Shown here: piece by piece, positions 1 through 6,401 of the stretch
How positions within the stretch are numbered: the stretch's first letter is position 1
How the letters are laid out: each line of letters opens with the position of its first letter
Origin: Bryobacterales bacterium
GTDB taxonomy: Bacteria > Acidobacteriota > Terriglobia > Bryobacterales > Bryobacteraceae
DNA length: 7,144 bases
Reading direction: 5' to 3'
Assembly: GCA_003142355.1 (NCBI GenBank)
Contig: PLMF01000076.1
Location: 44,522 to 51,665, forward strand
The notes under the pieces: model-generated
What the model saw: only the letters and a program-made list of their open reading frames with translations
The model's database searches: none
Told to the model about the DNA's origin: nothing
Made by a program: the position numbers and the translations under genes

Positions 1-831
1 CACTACGCGGCCATGGACCGCGCGGAGATCGAGGAAGTGGAGCGGCTCGCCAACCAGCAGATCCTCAAGAACACGCCGGTGGAGACGCGCATCATGGCGC
101 TCGATGAAGCCATCGCCACCGGCGCCATGGCGCTGTTCGGCGAGAAGTACGGCGAAGAGGTGCGGGTGGTTTCCGTGCCGGGGTTCAGCCGGGAATTGTG
201 CGGAGGCACGCACGTCAGCCGCACGGGCGACATCGGCGTCTGCAAAATCGTCTACGAGGGAAGCATTTCGGCGGGCGTGCGGCGCATCGAGGCCATCACG
301 GGCGAAGCGGCTTTGCGGCAGTACCAGGAATCGACGGACGCGGTGCGGCGCATGGCCGGCCTGGTGAAGGCGCCGGAGCCGGAGCTGATCGAGCACGTGG
401 AGAAGCTGCTGGCCGCGGAGCGGGCGCTCGAGAAGCAGGTGGAGCAGTTGAAGAACAAACTGGCGCAAGCGGCGGCGGGGGGGCTGGAGGCGCAGGCGCG
501 GACGATCGCGGGAGCCAAGGTGCTGGCGGCGCGCGTCGAGGGCATGGACCGGCAGCAGATGCGGTCGCTGGCCGATTCGCTGCGCAACAAATGGAAGAGC
601 GCCGTGGTGGTGCTGGCCTCGGTGGAAGAGGGCAGCGTTGCGATTGTAACGGCGGTGACCAAGGACCTCACGGGCAAGGTCCACGCGGGAAAGCTGGCGG
701 GCATGCTGGCGCAGGCGGTGGGCGGCAAGGGCGGCGGGCGGCCGGACATGGCGGAAGGCGGCGGGAAGGATGCGGCCGCGCTCGACGGCGCGCTGGAGGC
801 GGTCTACCGCGAAGTAGAGAACAAATTGTGA
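1..831 (+). CDS. alaS: Alanyl-tRNA synthetase, C-terminal third (5' truncated by window)
   Basis: AlaRS charges tRNA-Ala with alanine in the cytoplasm and hydrolyses mischarged Ser/Gly-tRNA-Ala. The reading frame is open from base 1 (H-Y-A-A-M), so the gene starts upstream. The ATG at 13 is internal, because HYAAM follows the usual RFDFSHYAAM context. The 276 residues seen cover the end of the editing (tRNA-SAD) domain, with CGGTH at fragment residues 67-71. This Cys and His are the second half of the family's zinc site; the first half (HxxxH) lies outside the window. A charged heptad-like coiled coil follows at about 127-160, then the C-Ala/DHHA1 domain with its glycine-rich GGKGGGRPDMAEGGG signature at 241-255. 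Full-length family members are about 870-900 residues. The stop TGA (829-831) overlaps the GTG start of the next gene, which implies co-transcription and coupled translation. The catalytic domain and promoter are not visible. Confidence 0.97.
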   Translation, partial: HYAAMDRAEIEEVERLANQQILKNTPVETRIMALDEAIATGAMALFGEKYGEEVRVVSVPGFSRELCGGTHVSRTGDIGVCKIVYEGSISAGVRRIEAITGEAALRQYQESTDAVRRMAGLVKAPEPELIEHVEKLLAAERALEKQVEQLKNKLAQAAAGGLEAQARTIAGAKVLAARVEGMDRQQMRSLADSLRNKWKSAVVVLASVEEGSVAIVTAVTKDLTGKVHAGKLAGMLAQAVGGKGGGRPDMAEGGGKDAAALDGALEAVYREVENKL

Positions 832-1802
832 CCGAAGCCTTCGACGTGGTGGTGGTGGGCGCGGGACCGACGGGGCTCGCTTGCGGAATCGAGCTCCAAC
901 ACCGTGGCCTGAAAACCGTGCTGGTGGAGAAGGGCTGCGTGGTCAATTCCATCTACCACTACCCCGCCAACATGACGTTCTTCACCACGCCGGAGCTGCT
1001 CGAAATCGGCAATATCCCGATGACCAGCCTCAACGACAAGCCCAATCGAACCGAGGCGCTGAAGTACTACCGGAAAGTGGCGGAGCATTTTCAACTCGAG
1101 ATCCGGCAGTACGAGCGCGTGGACCGGATCGCGGGCGACGACGGCTTATTCCAGGTGTTCACTACCGACCGGCTGGGATGCAGTCACGTTTACCAGGCGC
1201 GCAAAATCGTGCTGGCCACCGGCTATTACGACGTGCCCAACATGCTGGACGTGCCGGGTGAGGAACTCGGCAAGGTCCTGCACTATTACAAAGAGGCGCA
1301 TCCCTATTACAACCACGATGTGGCGGTGATCGGAGCCAAGAACTCGGCGGCCATCGCGGCGCTGGAACTGTGGTGGACCGGCGCGCGCGTGACGCGGATC
1401 CATCGCGGGGCGGGGATCTCGGATTCGGTGAAGTATTGGATCAAACCGAACATCGAGAACCGCATTCAGAACGGCGAAATTCGCGCGTACTTTCGTTCGC
1501 GGGTGGTGGAGATTCGGCCGGATTCGATTCGGGTGGCGACGCCGGATGGCGAAGTGTTGTTAAAGAATGATTTCGTTTTTGCGCTGATTGGCTACCGGCC
1601 GGACCTCGCATTTCTCAACGCCGCGGGAATCGCGCTGGAGCCGGATACGCTCAGGCCGCGCACCAATCCGGAAACGCTGGAGAGCGCGCGCGCGGGCGTC
1701 TACCTGGCGGGCGTGATTGTCGCGGGCATGCACACCAACGAAATCTTCATCGAGAACGGGCGGTTGCACGGGCGGCTGATCGCGGAGGCGATTAGAACGT
1801 AA
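828..1802 (+). CDS. ypdA: YpdA-family FAD/NAD(P)-dependent oxidoreductase (putative bacillithiol disulfide reductase)
   Basis: The protein has 324 residues, the usual YpdA length. It has two Rossmann dinucleotide folds: N-terminal GAGPTG (11-16, FAD) and VIGAKNSA (167-174, NADPH). ATGYYD lies at 130-135, and a terminal FAD-contacting segment GVYLAGVIVAG at 290-300. The segments SIYHYPANMTFF (41-52) and MHTNEIFIENGR (301-312) are typical of YpdA rather than thioredoxin reductase, and no CxxC redox pair is present. In Firmicutes, YpdA (Bdr) reduces bacillithiol disulfide with NADPH. That role is inferred here from family, since no bacillithiol synthesis gene is in view. The start is GTG at 828, just ahead of the first beta strand; no later start would keep the GxGxxG motif. 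There is no clear Shine-Dalgarno, consistent with coupling through the 4-base overlap with alaS. An oddity is Thr15 where firmicute YpdA carries a conserved Cys; the cysteines present are 19, 37 and 118. The last 11 bases overlap the convergent gene. Confidence 0.9.
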   Translation: MTEAFDVVVVGAGPTGLACGIELQHRGLKTVLVEKGCVVNSIYHYPANMTFFTTPELLEIGNIPMTSLNDKPNRTEALKYYRKVAEHFQLEIRQYERVDRIAGDDGLFQVFTTDRLGCSHVYQARKIVLATGYYDVPNMLDVPGEELGKVLHYYKEAHPYYNHDVAVIGAKNSAAIAALELWWTGARVTRIHRGAGISDSVKYWIKPNIENRIQNGEIRAYFRSRVVEIRPDSIRVATPDGEVLLKNDFVFALIGYRPDLAFLNAAGIALEPDTLRPRTNPETLESARAGVYLAGVIVAGMHTNEIFIENGRLHGRLIAEAIRT

Positions 1803-2442
1803 TGCTTCCGGATCCAATCCGCTTGCGGCGGATGGCTCCGAACAGTACCAGCGCTCCAGTTCCCAAGAGGATCAGAGATCCCGGCTCAGGGACCCCGCCG
1901 ACCCCGCTGCCAGCACCGTCGAGACGCAGGTTCGGCGCAATACTGTTGCATGGGCCGCAGTGCGACTCCTCTCCGTCGAGCACCGTTACGGGTCCGACCG
2001 AGAAGGGAGGGTTGTCGCTGGTGAAATCGAAGTAGTTAATCTCCAGATTCGGATCGCTGGAGCTGTTGAAACTGATACCTATGTCATAGCTCTGGCCAGA
2101 TTGCAGGGTGAACGAAATCGGCAGGTCGAACCACTGTTCGGTCCCATATCCATTGACAAGCTCAGACGCACCGAGAGCCAATTGATTGACACCACTTCCA
2201 CCCTGATCGTTATAGACATAAGCGTTGAAAGTGAGTTGAGCACCGTCCACGATCAGGGCATCGATTCCGATTGAAGTCAGGGTGTAGTCCCCGGTCATGG
2301 TAATGATATCTCCTCGCGTTGCGCCAGCGCTGTTATCGATAAAACTACCGGTAGGAGGCGTGAGCGTCAACGGACCCGCGAATGCGGCGACTGAGCACAC
2401 GCAAAGCAACACTAAACCCGACATCCAACTTCGCTGAACCAC
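1792..2442 (-). CDS. PEP-CTERM sorting domain protein, exported, function unknown
   Basis: The protein has 216 residues from GTG at 2442. That start is preferred over the upstream GTG (2469) and downstream ATG (2424) because a strong AAGGAG sits 6 bases before it. The N-terminus is a Sec signal peptide: R4, a hydrophobic core at about 9-21, and a likely cut after AFA (residue 22). The middle (about 23-180) is rich in beta-type Ser/Thr/Gly/Asn sequence, including GQSYDIGISF. It carries CGPC at 162-165, possibly a disulfide. The C-terminus is a classic PEP-CTERM signal: VPEPGS (184-189), a hydrophobic helix (190-204) and the basic RRKR (205-208). Such proteins are normally processed by an exosortase and reach the surface or an exopolysaccharide matrix. 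Eight residues (IGSGSITF) extend past the Arg cluster, which is longer than typical, and the last codons overlap ypdA. GC is lower than in neighbours (29 of 60 bases at 2161-2220), suggesting transfer or weak codon selection. I cannot assign a binding or catalytic role. Confidence 0.88.
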   Translation of the reverse strand: MVQRSWMSGLVLLCVCSVAAFAGPLTLTPPTGSFIDNSAGATRGDIITMTGDYTLTSIGIDALIVDGAQLTFNAYVYNDQGGSGVNQLALGASELVNGYGTEQWFDLPISFTLQSGQSYDIGISFNSSSDPNLEINYFDFTSDNPPFSVGPVTVLDGEESHCGPCNSIAPNLRLDGAGSGVGGVPEPGSLILLGTGALVLFGAIRRKRIGSGSITF

Positions 2443-2448
2443 CTTGAT

Positions 2449-2454
2449 CTCCTT
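2449..2454 (-). promoter_or_regulatory. Ribosome binding site of the PEP-CTERM gene
   Basis: AAGGAG on the minus strand, preceded by further A residues, lies 6 bases (ATCAAG) upstream of the GTG at 2442. It is the strongest Shine-Dalgarno in the window and decides the start codon: the longer open frame from GTG 2469 would place this site inside the coding region. Confidence 0.75.
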
Positions 2455-2585
2455 TTGAGGTCCTGACACGCAGACTCAAGCCCGCATGACCGAATGTTCA
2501 ATTCTCTTACTTCCGTGGCAACTCCGTTTGGAAACCTAACCCTTAATCTTCTCGCGTCTTCCAAATAGAGTCAAGGATAAAGAGT

Positions 2586-2607
2586 AGTATAAGGCCTCAT
2601 TTATACT
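2586..2607. repeat. 7-bp inverted repeat overlapping the candidate -10 box
   Basis: AGTATAA (2586-2592) and TTATACT (2601-2607) are perfect inverted copies separated by 8 bases. One arm contains the candidate -10 of the minus-strand promoter, and the other gives an identical TATACT on the plus strand. It could be an operator half-site pair or a pair of divergent -10 elements. In AT-rich spacer DNA it could also be chance. Confidence 0.4.
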
Positions 2608-2614
2608 GGGCCAA
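2586..2614 (-). promoter_or_regulatory. Candidate sigma-70 promoter for the PEP-CTERM gene
   Basis: On the minus strand, TTGGCC (2614-2609; 4 of 6 to the -35 consensus) and TATACT (2591-2586; 5 of 6 to the -10 consensus) are separated by exactly 17 bases. Transcription would start near 2579, giving a leader of about 137 bases. A second, weaker option is TTGACT at 2574-2569, which has only a poor -10 (GAAGAT) 17 bases downstream. The assignment rests on consensus matching alone. Confidence 0.4.
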
Positions 2615-2699
2615 AGGTACTGGGATGTCTGGGCTCCAAACGGTCCTCGTTCCAGAAGCTCAGTCCGAGCGCATGCTATCGCCCAAGGGCACATTACTG

Positions 2700-3788
2700 C
2701 TATAACGTCACACTGCCGAGCACCACCGCGTGCCTGGCTCCAGTGGCGGAGGGCAGGTTCGACGGCCTCTTGCGCCAGGTCTGATACGCCAACACGGCGA
2801 AGGCGATGGCTTCTTTGGCATCGGCGTCGACGCCGTGGTCGGTGGAGGTAGAGATTGCGATACCGGGCAGGAAGCCGGCGAGATGCGCCATGATTTGAGG
2901 ATTGTGGACGCCGCCGCCGGAGACGATGAGGTCGGTGGGGCGGTGGCGCGGACAGCGTGTCGGCACGAGTGCCGACACGGCAGGCAAGAGTGCCTGCGCC
3001 ACAGTGGCTGCCGTTAGGACCGTCGCTGTGGCGATGAGGTCCGGTATCGGGAGGCCCGAGTTTTTCAGGCGCGCGACGAACTCGGCGCCGTACTGCTCCC
3101 GGCCCGCGCTCTTGGGCGGCGGGCGGCGGTAGTAGGGGTCGGCGAGCAGGTCATCGAGCAGCGCCCGGTCCACCCGGCCTGAAGCGGCGATCTTTCCGCC
3201 GCGGTCGCAGGGCAATCCCATCTCCCGCGCAAGAGCGTCGATCACCATGTTGCCGGGGCCGGTATCGAACGCCACCACGTCTTCGGGCGCCGCGCCCGCG
3301 GGGATCACTGTGATGTTGGCAATGCCGCCGATGTTCAGCGCGATGCGCGTGCGCTTCGGATGGCGGAACAGCAGGTAATCGACGTACGGAACCAGCGGCG
3401 CGCCCTCGCCGCCGGCGGCGATATCGCGCGCGCGGAAGTTCGAAACCACCGGCACGCCCGTGCGCTCGGCCACCACCGCGGCTTCGCCGATCTGTAACGT
3501 GTGGACGCCGCCTTCATGGTAGATGGTCTGGCCATGGCAGCCGATCAACTCGACGGGGCCGTAGCGGCGCACGGCTCGCAAAACCGCGCGCGCGTAGAGT
3601 TCGCCAAGCCGAAAGTTCAGGTGGGACAGGCCCTTTGGCCTGTCAACCCCGAGAATCGCGGATCGAACAGCTTCGGAGTACGGCGTGCACACGAAACCGA
3701 TCGTCTCAACCCGCCGCCCTCTGATTTCCACCACCGCCACGTCGATGCCGTCGAGCGACGTCCCGCTCATTACTCCCGCCACCCTCAT
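2700..3788 (-). CDS. anmK: Anhydro-N-acetylmuramic acid kinase
   Basis: AnmK opens and phosphorylates 1,6-anhydro-MurNAc with ATP to MurNAc-6-phosphate in cytoplasmic cell-wall recycling. The 362-residue product is close to family length. Visible signatures are VMSGTSLDGID (6-16, ATP-binding start), CHGQTIYH (84-91), the NIGGIAN phosphate loop (152-158), FDTGPGN (174-180; D175 is the expected catalytic base), SGGGVHNP (290-297), AKEAIAFA (324-331) and the typical C-terminal NLPSATGA. ATG at 3788 overlaps the mutS stop as ATGA, so translation is probably coupled to mutS. The stretch 263-282 is encoded by a palindromic repeat module, making the segment between LTAAT and SGGG about a dozen residues longer than in E. 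coli (from memory). Residues 49-55 (DRPKGLS) are encoded by a second hairpin. All recognisable catalytic motifs are intact, so the protein is probably active despite these insertions. Confidence 0.95.
   Translation of the reverse strand: MRVAGVMSGTSLDGIDVAVVEIRGRRVETIGFVCTPYSEAVRSAILGVDRPKGLSHLNFRLGELYARAVLRAVRRYGPVELIGCHGQTIYHEGGVHTLQIGEAAVVAERTGVPVVSNFRARDIAAGGEGAPLVPYVDYLLFRHPKRTRIALNIGGIANITVIPAGAAPEDVVAFDTGPGNMVIDALAREMGLPCDRGGKIAASGRVDRALLDDLLADPYYRRPPPKSAGREQYGAEFVARLKNSGLPIPDLIATATVLTAATVAQALLPAVSALVPTRCPRHRPTDLIVSGGGVHNPQIMAHLAGFLPGIAISTSTDHGVDADAKEAIAFAVLAYQTWRKRPSNLPSATGARHAVVLGSVTL
2943..3002. repeat. 60-bp palindromic module carried in frame inside anmK
   Basis: The module is bounded by the 7-bp inverted repeats GTGGCGC (2943-2949) and GCGCCAC (2996-3002). 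Inside are a near-perfect palindrome, CGTGTCGGCAC (2956-2966) and GTGCCGACACG (2969-2979) around a GA centre, and a hairpin, GCAGGCA (2980-2986) and TGCCTGC (2991-2997) around AGAG. It is exactly 20 codons and has no stop codon in any of the six frames. In anmK it encodes residues 263-282 (VAQALLPAVSALVPTRCPRH), just before the conserved SGGGVHNP motif. The sequence type matches what I recall as a dispersed repeat in Solibacter-like Acidobacteria, which I cannot verify here. The exact ends are uncertain because native anmK codons such as VAQAL also fit the family. Confidence 0.7.
3625..3644. repeat. 20-bp perfect hairpin inside anmK
   Basis: GACAGGCC (3625-3632) and GGCCTGTC (3637-3644) are perfect 8-bp inverted arms around CTTT. 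On the minus strand this encodes DRPKGLS (residues 49-55) of AnmK, between the helix ending ILGV and the conserved LNFRLGELYA segment. It differs in sequence from the 60-bp module. It may be a second dispersed palindrome or remnant; a chance hairpin in GC-rich DNA is possible but an 8-bp perfect arm is uncommon. Confidence 0.5.
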
Positions 3789-6391
3789 GAACGCTTCAGC
3801 TCCTTCTGCAATTCGCTCAACAATTGCAGGGCTTCGATGGGGCGCAGCTCGTCCAGCTTCAGGCTCCGTATGCGCTCGGCGATGCCGTAACCTACGGGCT
3901 CGAAGAGCTGGATCTGCACCGGCCCCTCTTCGGATTTCGCGAGCTCTTCGGTGACCACGTGCTCGGTCCGCTCGTGCAGTTTCAAAACCTCGCGCGCGCG
4001 CTCGATCACCGTCAGCGGCAGGCCGGCCAGGCGCGCGACCTCGATGCCGTAGCTGCGGTCGGCCTTGCCGGGCTCGACTTTCCTCAGGAAGATGATGTGG
4101 TCGCCGGCCTCCTTCACCGAGACGCTGAGGTTGCGCACGCCTTCGAGCAGGTCGGCCAGCTCGGTCAGCTCGTGGTAGTGCGTCGCAAAGAGCGTCTTGG
4201 CGCGGGTGCGGGAGTGGATGTGTTCGACCACCGCCCAGGCCAGCGCGAGGCCGTCGTAGGTGGCGGTGCCGCGGCCGATTTCGTCGAGCACGATGAAGCT
4301 GCGCGGCGTGGCGGTGTTCAGGATGACGGCGGTCTCGGTCATCTCGACCATGAAAGTGGAGCGCCCGCGCGCCAAGTTGTCGGAGGCGCCGATGCGCGTG
4401 AAGATGCGGTCTATTATGGGCAGGCTGGCGGAATCGGCCGGCACAAACGACCCCAGTTGCGCCAGGATCGAAATGAGCGCGGCCTGGCGGAGGTAGGTGG
4501 ACTTGCCGCCCATATTGGGGCCGGTGATGATGGCGATGAGGTCCGCGGAGTCGTTGAGGTAGAGGTCGTTGGGGATGAAGCGGCCGGCCTCCTGTTCCGC
4601 GATCCGCTCGATGACGGGGTGGCGGCCGGCCATGATCCGCATCTCGCCGGTATCCGAGAACGTGGGGCGCTGGTAGCGGTTTTCCGCGGCCACCTGGGCC
4701 AGCGAGGCGGTCACGTCCAGCTCCGCCACCGCCGTGGCCGTGGCGCGGATGCGCTGCGCTTGCGCGGCCACGCGCTGGCGCACGTCCGTGAAAAGCTCCT
4801 TTTCCAGGGTCAGGATCTTCTCTTCGGCGTCCAGCACTTTGCGCTCGTAATCCTTGAGCTCGGGGGTGGTGAAACGCTCCGCGTTGGCCAGCGTCTGCTT
4901 GCGTTCGTAATCCGCGGGCGCCAGGTGCAGGTTGGCGCGCGTGATTTCGATGTAGTAACCGAACACGTTGTTGAAGCGCACCTTGAGCGACTGGATGCCG
5001 GTGCGCTGCCGTTCGCGCGCTTCGATTTGCGCGATGTACTGGCGGCCGTTCAGGCTGAGATCGCGCAGCTCGTCGAGCCCGGCGTTGAAGCCGGAGCGGA
5101 TAGCGCCGCCGTCGGCGATGGAGAACGGCGGCTCATCGGCGATGGCCTCGAGAATGAGATTGGCCACGTCGGGCAGCTCGTCCAGGCGCTCGTGAATGGA
5201 CCGCAGACGGGCCGCCTGCTCGGTATCGAACGAGCGCTTGAGGGCGGGGATCTTATCGAGCGAGCGGCCGAGTGCCAGCAAATCGCGGGGTCCCGCGGAA
5301 CCCAGCGTCACCTTGGCCAGCAGGCGCTCGAGATCGAGAATGCCTTCGAGCTGCCGGCGAAGCTCGGCGCGCAGGATGGTCTGCTGGAGCAGCTCGCCCA
5401 CGGCCTCGAGGCGCTGCTCGATTTCGGCGCGGTCCATCGAGGGGCGCAGCAGGCGCTGGCGGAGGAGGCGGCCGCCCATGCCGGTCGCGGTCCGGTCGAG
5501 GACGGCCAGCAGCGTGGCCTGGGCCTGCCCGCTGGCGTCGGCGGCGAACAGCGGCTCGATCAACTCAAGATTGCGGACGGTGACGGCGTCGAGCACCATG
5601 GAATCGGCGCGGTCGTAGTAAGTGGGCCGGTCGAGGTGGTCGAGCGCCGCCCGCTGCGTGTCGCGGAGGTAGTGCAGGATGGCGCCCGCCGCGCCCACCG
5701 CCGCGGGACGGTTGGCCAGTCCGCAGCCGTCGAGCGAGAGGAGCTTGAAATGGTCGCGCAGGGTGCGGCCGGCGTAGTCGTGGCTGAAAATCCACTCCTC
5801 GAGCTCGGTGCGGACGAAGCGGCGGGAAGGGCGATCTTCACCGGTGAGCAGCGGAAGGTCGGCGGGGAACAGGACTTCGCGCGCGCCGAGCTGCTCGAGA
5901 ACGGCCGCGACTTCGGCGGGCTCCATCTCCGTGACGCGGAATTCGCCGGTGGAGAGATCGACGTGGGCCACGGCCGAGCGGGGGCCCGCGCGGGCCACGG
6001 CGGCCAGGTAGTTGTTCTCGCGCGAACCTACCAGGTTGGCGTCCATGGCGGTGCCCGGCGTCACCACGCGCGTGATCTCGCGCTTCACCAGGGACTTCGC
6101 GAACTTGGGATTTTCCATCTGGTCGCAGATGGCCACGCGATAACCCTTCTGGATCAGGCGCGCGATGTATCCGTCGGCTGCGTGGTAGGGCACGCCGCAC
6201 ATGGGAATGGCGGCGCCCTTTTCCTTGTTGCGCGAGGTGAGGGTGATTTCGAGCTCGCGCGCGGCCACCACGGCGTCTTCGAAAAACAGCTCGTAGAAAT
6301 CGCCCAGCCGGAACATCAGCAGGGCGTTGGGAACCTGCTGCTTGATGCCGTTGTACTGCCGCATCAGCGGCGTGGAGGCGTCGGAGGACAT
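3785..6391 (-). CDS. mutS: DNA mismatch repair ATPase MutS
   Basis: MutS recognises mispaired or looped-out bases and recruits MutL using ATP. The 868-residue protein (from ATG 6391) has the full MutS1 architecture. The mismatch-binding domain carries GDFYELF, with the mismatch-wedging Phe and Glu at 32 and 34. Connector and core/lever domains follow, then the clamp region with FGYYIEIT at about 477-484. The C-terminal ABC-type ATPase has Walker A GPNMGGKST (624-632), the dimer-signature region ARGRSTFMVEM, Walker B with D703-E704 followed by IGRGT, and ATHYHEL around 736-742. Near the end, QIQLF (826-830) fits the beta-clamp-binding consensus, ahead of a C-terminal helical tail. An in-frame GTG at 6400, 1 base after the gdh stop, would add three residues (end 6400). 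Neither start has a good Shine-Dalgarno, so re-initiation after the gdh stop is likely. The 3' end overlaps anmK by 4 bases. Confidence 0.96.
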   Translation of the reverse strand: MSSDASTPLMRQYNGIKQQVPNALLMFRLGDFYELFFEDAVVAARELEITLTSRNKEKGAAIPMCGVPYHAADGYIARLIQKGYRVAICDQMENPKFAKSLVKREITRVVTPGTAMDANLVGSRENNYLAAVARAGPRSAVAHVDLSTGEFRVTEMEPAEVAAVLEQLGAREVLFPADLPLLTGEDRPSRRFVRTELEEWIFSHDYAGRTLRDHFKLLSLDGCGLANRPAAVGAAGAILHYLRDTQRAALDHLDRPTYYDRADSMVLDAVTVRNLELIEPLFAADASGQAQATLLAVLDRTATGMGGRLLRQRLLRPSMDRAEIEQRLEAVGELLQQTILRAELRRQLEGILDLERLLAKVTLGSAGPRDLLALGRSLDKIPALKRSFDTEQAARLRSIHERLDELPDVANLILEAIADEPPFSIADGGAIRSGFNAGLDELRDLSLNGRQYIAQIEARERQRTGIQSLKVRFNNVFGYYIEITRANLHLAPADYERKQTLANAERFTTPELKDYERKVLDAEEKILTLEKELFTDVRQRVAAQAQRIRATATAVAELDVTASLAQVAAENRYQRPTFSDTGEMRIMAGRHPVIERIAEQEAGRFIPNDLYLNDSADLIAIITGPNMGGKSTYLRQAALISILAQLGSFVPADSASLPIIDRIFTRIGASDNLARGRSTFMVEMTETAVILNTATPRSFIVLDEIGRGTATYDGLALAWAVVEHIHSRTRAKTLFATHYHELTELADLLEGVRNLSVSVKEAGDHIIFLRKVEPGKADRSYGIEVARLAGLPLTVIERAREVLKLHERTEHVVTEELAKSEEGPVQIQLFEPVGYGIAERIRSLKLDELRPIEALQLLSELQKELKRS
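3800..3805 (-). promoter_or_regulatory. Probable ribosome binding site of anmK, inside mutS
   Basis: AAGGAG on the minus strand lies 11 bases before the anmK ATG (3788), within the last codons of mutS (QKELKRS). The spacing is slightly long, but together with the ATGA stop/start overlap it supports the anmK start chosen. Confidence 0.5.
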
Positions 6392-6401
6392 CAGCGCCAC
6401 A

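Larger units (their letters stand above)
2443..2699. other. Intergenic region between anmK and the PEP-CTERM gene
   Basis: This 257-base stretch has no credible gene on either strand and is AT-richer than the rest of the window (25 GC of 60 at 2521-2580). It holds the leader of the PEP-CTERM gene, a candidate promoter and an inverted repeat (listed separately). Just downstream of the anmK stop it has only weak hairpins: GCCC/GGGC with a 2-base loop at 2681-2690, and GCTC/GAGC near 2658-2670. Neither is followed by a T run on the minus strand, so I see no intrinsic terminator for the gdh-mutS-anmK unit. Read-through into the PEP-CTERM gene is possible. Confidence 0.7.

Noticed and set aside
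198..827. An N-terminal extension of the ypdA frame through alaS
   Set aside because: This part is a Gly/Arg/Ala-rich shadow of the alaS frame. The GTG at 828 lies directly before the FAD-binding strand and overlaps the alaS stop, as expected for a real start.
1817..1833. Hairpin ATCCGC-TTGCG-GCGGAT 14 bases after the ypdA stop, as a terminator
   Set aside because: The stem is only 6 bp, there is no T run, and it encodes part of the basic C-terminal end of the PEP-CTERM signal, which explains its sequence.
2461..2469. Upstream GTG (2469) as the PEP-CTERM gene start
   Set aside because: It has no Shine-Dalgarno, and it would bury the strong AAGGAG inside the coding sequence and add charged residues ahead of the signal peptide.
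2671..2685. Sigma-54-like element on the minus strand (TGG and TGC with -24/-12 spacing) upstream of the PEP-CTERM gene
   Set aside because: The GG and GC pairs are correctly spaced and PEP-CTERM systems are often linked to sigma-54. However, the rest of the consensus (CAC, the first T of TTGC) is absent, and it lies over 200 bases from the start codon.
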